DNA of 7,257 bases from the NCBI GenBank assembly GCA_031552425.1, contig JAVBMM010000053.1, positions 1 through 7,257 of the forward strand, written 5' to 3'. The stretch comes from JAISFI01 sp031552425 (lineage in GTDB: Bacteria; Bacteroidota; Bacteroidia; Bacteroidales; Azobacteroidaceae). The translations under genes and the position numbers were made by a program. Shown here piece by piece: positions 5,794 to 7,257 of this stretch; the stretch's first letter is position 1, and each line of letters opens with the position of its first letter. The notes beneath the pieces are model-generated. The model saw nothing but the letters and a program-made list of their open reading frames with translations. It was not told where the DNA came from and ran no database searches.

Positions 5794-7257
5794 ATGATGG
5801 AGCTATCAAAAAGATTTTACACCATGTCGGTAAATGAAGTTACCGAATTTTTCAAAACTTCCCTTGTATCCGGATTATCTTCAGAAGAAGCTCAAAAACG
5901 ACTAACAACCTATGGTCATAATGAATTTGAGAAGAAGAAAAACAAAACCTTGATACAAAAGTTCTTTGCACAATTTAAAAATTTCATGATTATAGTTTTG
6001 ATCATCGCGGCACTTATTTCCGGAGTGATCGGTTATCTTCATGGAGAAGGATTTAAAGACTCGATCATCATTCTTGTTATTGTTATCATCAATGCAATTA
6101 TTGGAGTTGTACAAGAAGCCAGGGCAGAGCAATCATTGGCTGCATTGGAAAAGATGTCTGCACCACAATGTAAAGTTATCCGAGATGGTAAAGTAGAAGT
6201 AATCGAATCAAAAAAACTTGTACCGGGAGACTTAGTGATATTAGATACAGGAGATTCAATACCGGCAGATTTACGTTTAGTTGAAGCAATAAATCTCAAA
6301 ATACAAGATGCCGCATTAACCGGAGAATCTGTTCCGGAAGAAAAATTCACCGAAGCTATCTCATCCGAAGAAGTTCCATTAGGAGATCGGGATAATTTAG
6401 GTTTTTCTTCCAGTACAGTTACATACGGAAGAGGAAAAGGCATTGTTATCGGTACAGGAATGTACACAGAAGTTGGGAAAATTGCCTCTCTGATACAATC
6501 TGTTCCGGATTTCCAGACTCCCCTTCAGGAAAAATTAGAGAAATTAGGTAAAAACCTCGGCATCGCTGCTTTGATTATCTGTGCTATCATATTCAGCGTA
6601 GGTATGTTATATCAAAAAGATGTTGTAGAAATGTTTATGATATCTGTAAGTCTTGCAGCAGCAGCCATCCCGGAAGGTTTACCCGTTGTATCTACTATTG
6701 TTTTAGCTGTAGGAGTCCAACGTTTAGCCAAAAGAAATGCTATTGTAAGAACCCTACCTGCTGTGGAAACATTAGGAAGTACGACTGTCATCTGTTCAGA
6801 TAAAACAGGTACACTTACTCAAAACAAAATGACTGTAGTCAATTTATATGCTGACCACCAAATAGAAGATATCACTGCAACTAATTTTTCTACAACAGAG
6901 TTGACTGAAGGGCAAAAGCAATTGATCAAGATATCCATCCTCGCCAACGATGCAAAACTTTCAGAAGATAATAATACATATAAAACTACCGGAGATCCAA
7001 CAGAAACTGCTCTTATTGATCTCGGATTAAGATTTTCAATCAATAAAAATACCCAGGATAAAGATTTCCCCAGAATTGCTGAAATTCCTTTTGATTCGGA
7101 GCGAAAATTAATGACTACAATTCATCGTTTGGCCAATGGAAAATTTGAGGTTTGTTCCAAAGGGGGGTTAGACGAATTATTATCTTGTTGTTCATTTATT
7201 TGTGAAAATGAAAATATTTCTGCACTTACCGATTCTCAAAAGAATGAAATCAAAAAA
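5794..7257 (+). CDS. P2-type cation-transporting P-type ATPase, probably Ca2+; 3' end cut off by window edge
   Basis: Inner-membrane pump that couples ATP hydrolysis to cation export. The frame is open from the ATG at 5794 to the last base, giving 488 codons of an expected 850-900. In order: a cation-ATPase N-terminal domain (FYTMSVNEVTEFF, GLSSEEAQKRL; about 8-50); membrane helices 1 and 2 (about 64-83 and 89-108); the actuator domain with TGES (176-179); helices 3 and 4 (about 255-272 and 280-300) with AAIPEGLP, where E294 in PEGLP (293-297) is the expected ion ligand; the phosphorylation loop DKTGTLT with D336; and a nucleotide-binding domain with GDPTE (400-404), FDSERK (433-438) and KGG (456-458). 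PEGLP in helix 4 is typical of Ca2+ pumps of the SERCA/PMCA and bacterial LMCA1/YloB type rather than heavy-metal (CPC) or KdpB pumps. Helices 5 and 6, which would separate SERCA-like from PMCA-like, lie outside. Starts at 5797 or 5824 are also possible; 5794 or 5797 retains the full N-terminal domain. Confidence 0.93.
   Translation, partial: MMELSKRFYTMSVNEVTEFFKTSLVSGLSSEEAQKRLTTYGHNEFEKKKNKTLIQKFFAQFKNFMIIVLIIAALISGVIGYLHGEGFKDSIIILVIVIINAIIGVVQEARAEQSLAALEKMSAPQCKVIRDGKVEVIESKKLVPGDLVILDTGDSIPADLRLVEAINLKIQDAALTGESVPEEKFTEAISSEEVPLGDRDNLGFSSSTVTYGRGKGIVIGTGMYTEVGKIASLIQSVPDFQTPLQEKLEKLGKNLGIAALIICAIIFSVGMLYQKDVVEMFMISVSLAAAAIPEGLPVVSTIVLAVGVQRLAKRNAIVRTLPAVETLGSTTVICSDKTGTLTQNKMTVVNLYADHQIEDITATNFSTTELTEGQKQLIKISILANDAKLSEDNNTYKTTGDPTETALIDLGLRFSINKNTQDKDFPRIAEIPFDSERKLMTTIHRLANGKFEVCSKGGLDELLSCCSFICENENISALTDSQKNEIKK

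Noticed and set aside
5902..6467. Two minus-strand open frames (5902-6132 and 6039-6467)
   Set aside because: They are antisense to the ATPase frame, whose TM1-2 and TGES motifs fall in this stretch. Low-complexity Ser/Thr/Ile-rich translations are typical of shadow frames.
1..7257. CRISPR array, insertion sequence, tRNA/rRNA gene, riboswitch or phage/defence module
   Set aside because: No periodic repeats, terminal inverted repeats with a transposase, tRNA-like cloverleaf or recognisable defence domain were seen. Nearly all of the sequence is accounted for by the listed genes.

Overview
The window looks like chromosomal DNA of an AT-rich member of the Bacteroidota, probably of order Bacteroidales. 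Two things support this. The protein sequences, above all the glutaminyl-tRNA synthetase, resemble those I recall from Bacteroides relatives. Several gene starts also lack a Shine-Dalgarno sequence and are preceded by the Bacteroidetes promoter pattern TTTG – about 19-21 nt – TAnnTTTG. I cannot name a genus or species from sequence reading alone.

Layout. Positions 1-537 (minus strand) hold the first 179 codons of ribulose-phosphate 3-epimerase (rpe), which runs off the left edge. A compact divergent promoter region (538-655) separates it from a plus-strand cluster: glnS (656-2368), a soluble TPR-repeat protein of unknown function (2411-3508) and a DedA-family membrane protein (3526-4176). This cluster meets, tail to tail with only 2 bp between, a minus-strand unit. 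That unit is an AEC-family transporter gene (4179-5126), preceded by a wrecked Na+/phosphate cotransporter gene (5123-5699). A second divergent promoter region (5700-5793) leads on the plus strand to a P2-type, probably calcium-transporting, P-type ATPase (5794 to the right edge, 488 codons seen).

How the genes relate. rpe (pentose phosphate pathway) and glnS (translation) are housekeeping genes fired from back-to-back promoters whose -33 elements abut as the palindrome CAAATTTG. glnS, the TPR gene and dedA lie close together on one strand and may be co-transcribed, although a weak stem-loop sits at the end of glnS. The rest is membrane transport: AEC carrier, Na/Pi relic and cation ATPase.

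The most notable item is the Na/Pi cotransporter relic. Its N-terminal part (first QSSS motif) is joined directly, and out of frame, to the last part of its PhoU-like C-terminal domain, so the middle of the protein (second transport repeat and half of the PhoU domain) is gone. The remnant still overlaps the start of the AEC gene by the four bases ATGA, so it may survive as a translated leader for that gene. I see no sign of a new defence system, CRISPR array, insertion sequence, tRNA or rRNA. Apart from the relic, the region looks like ordinary core genome.
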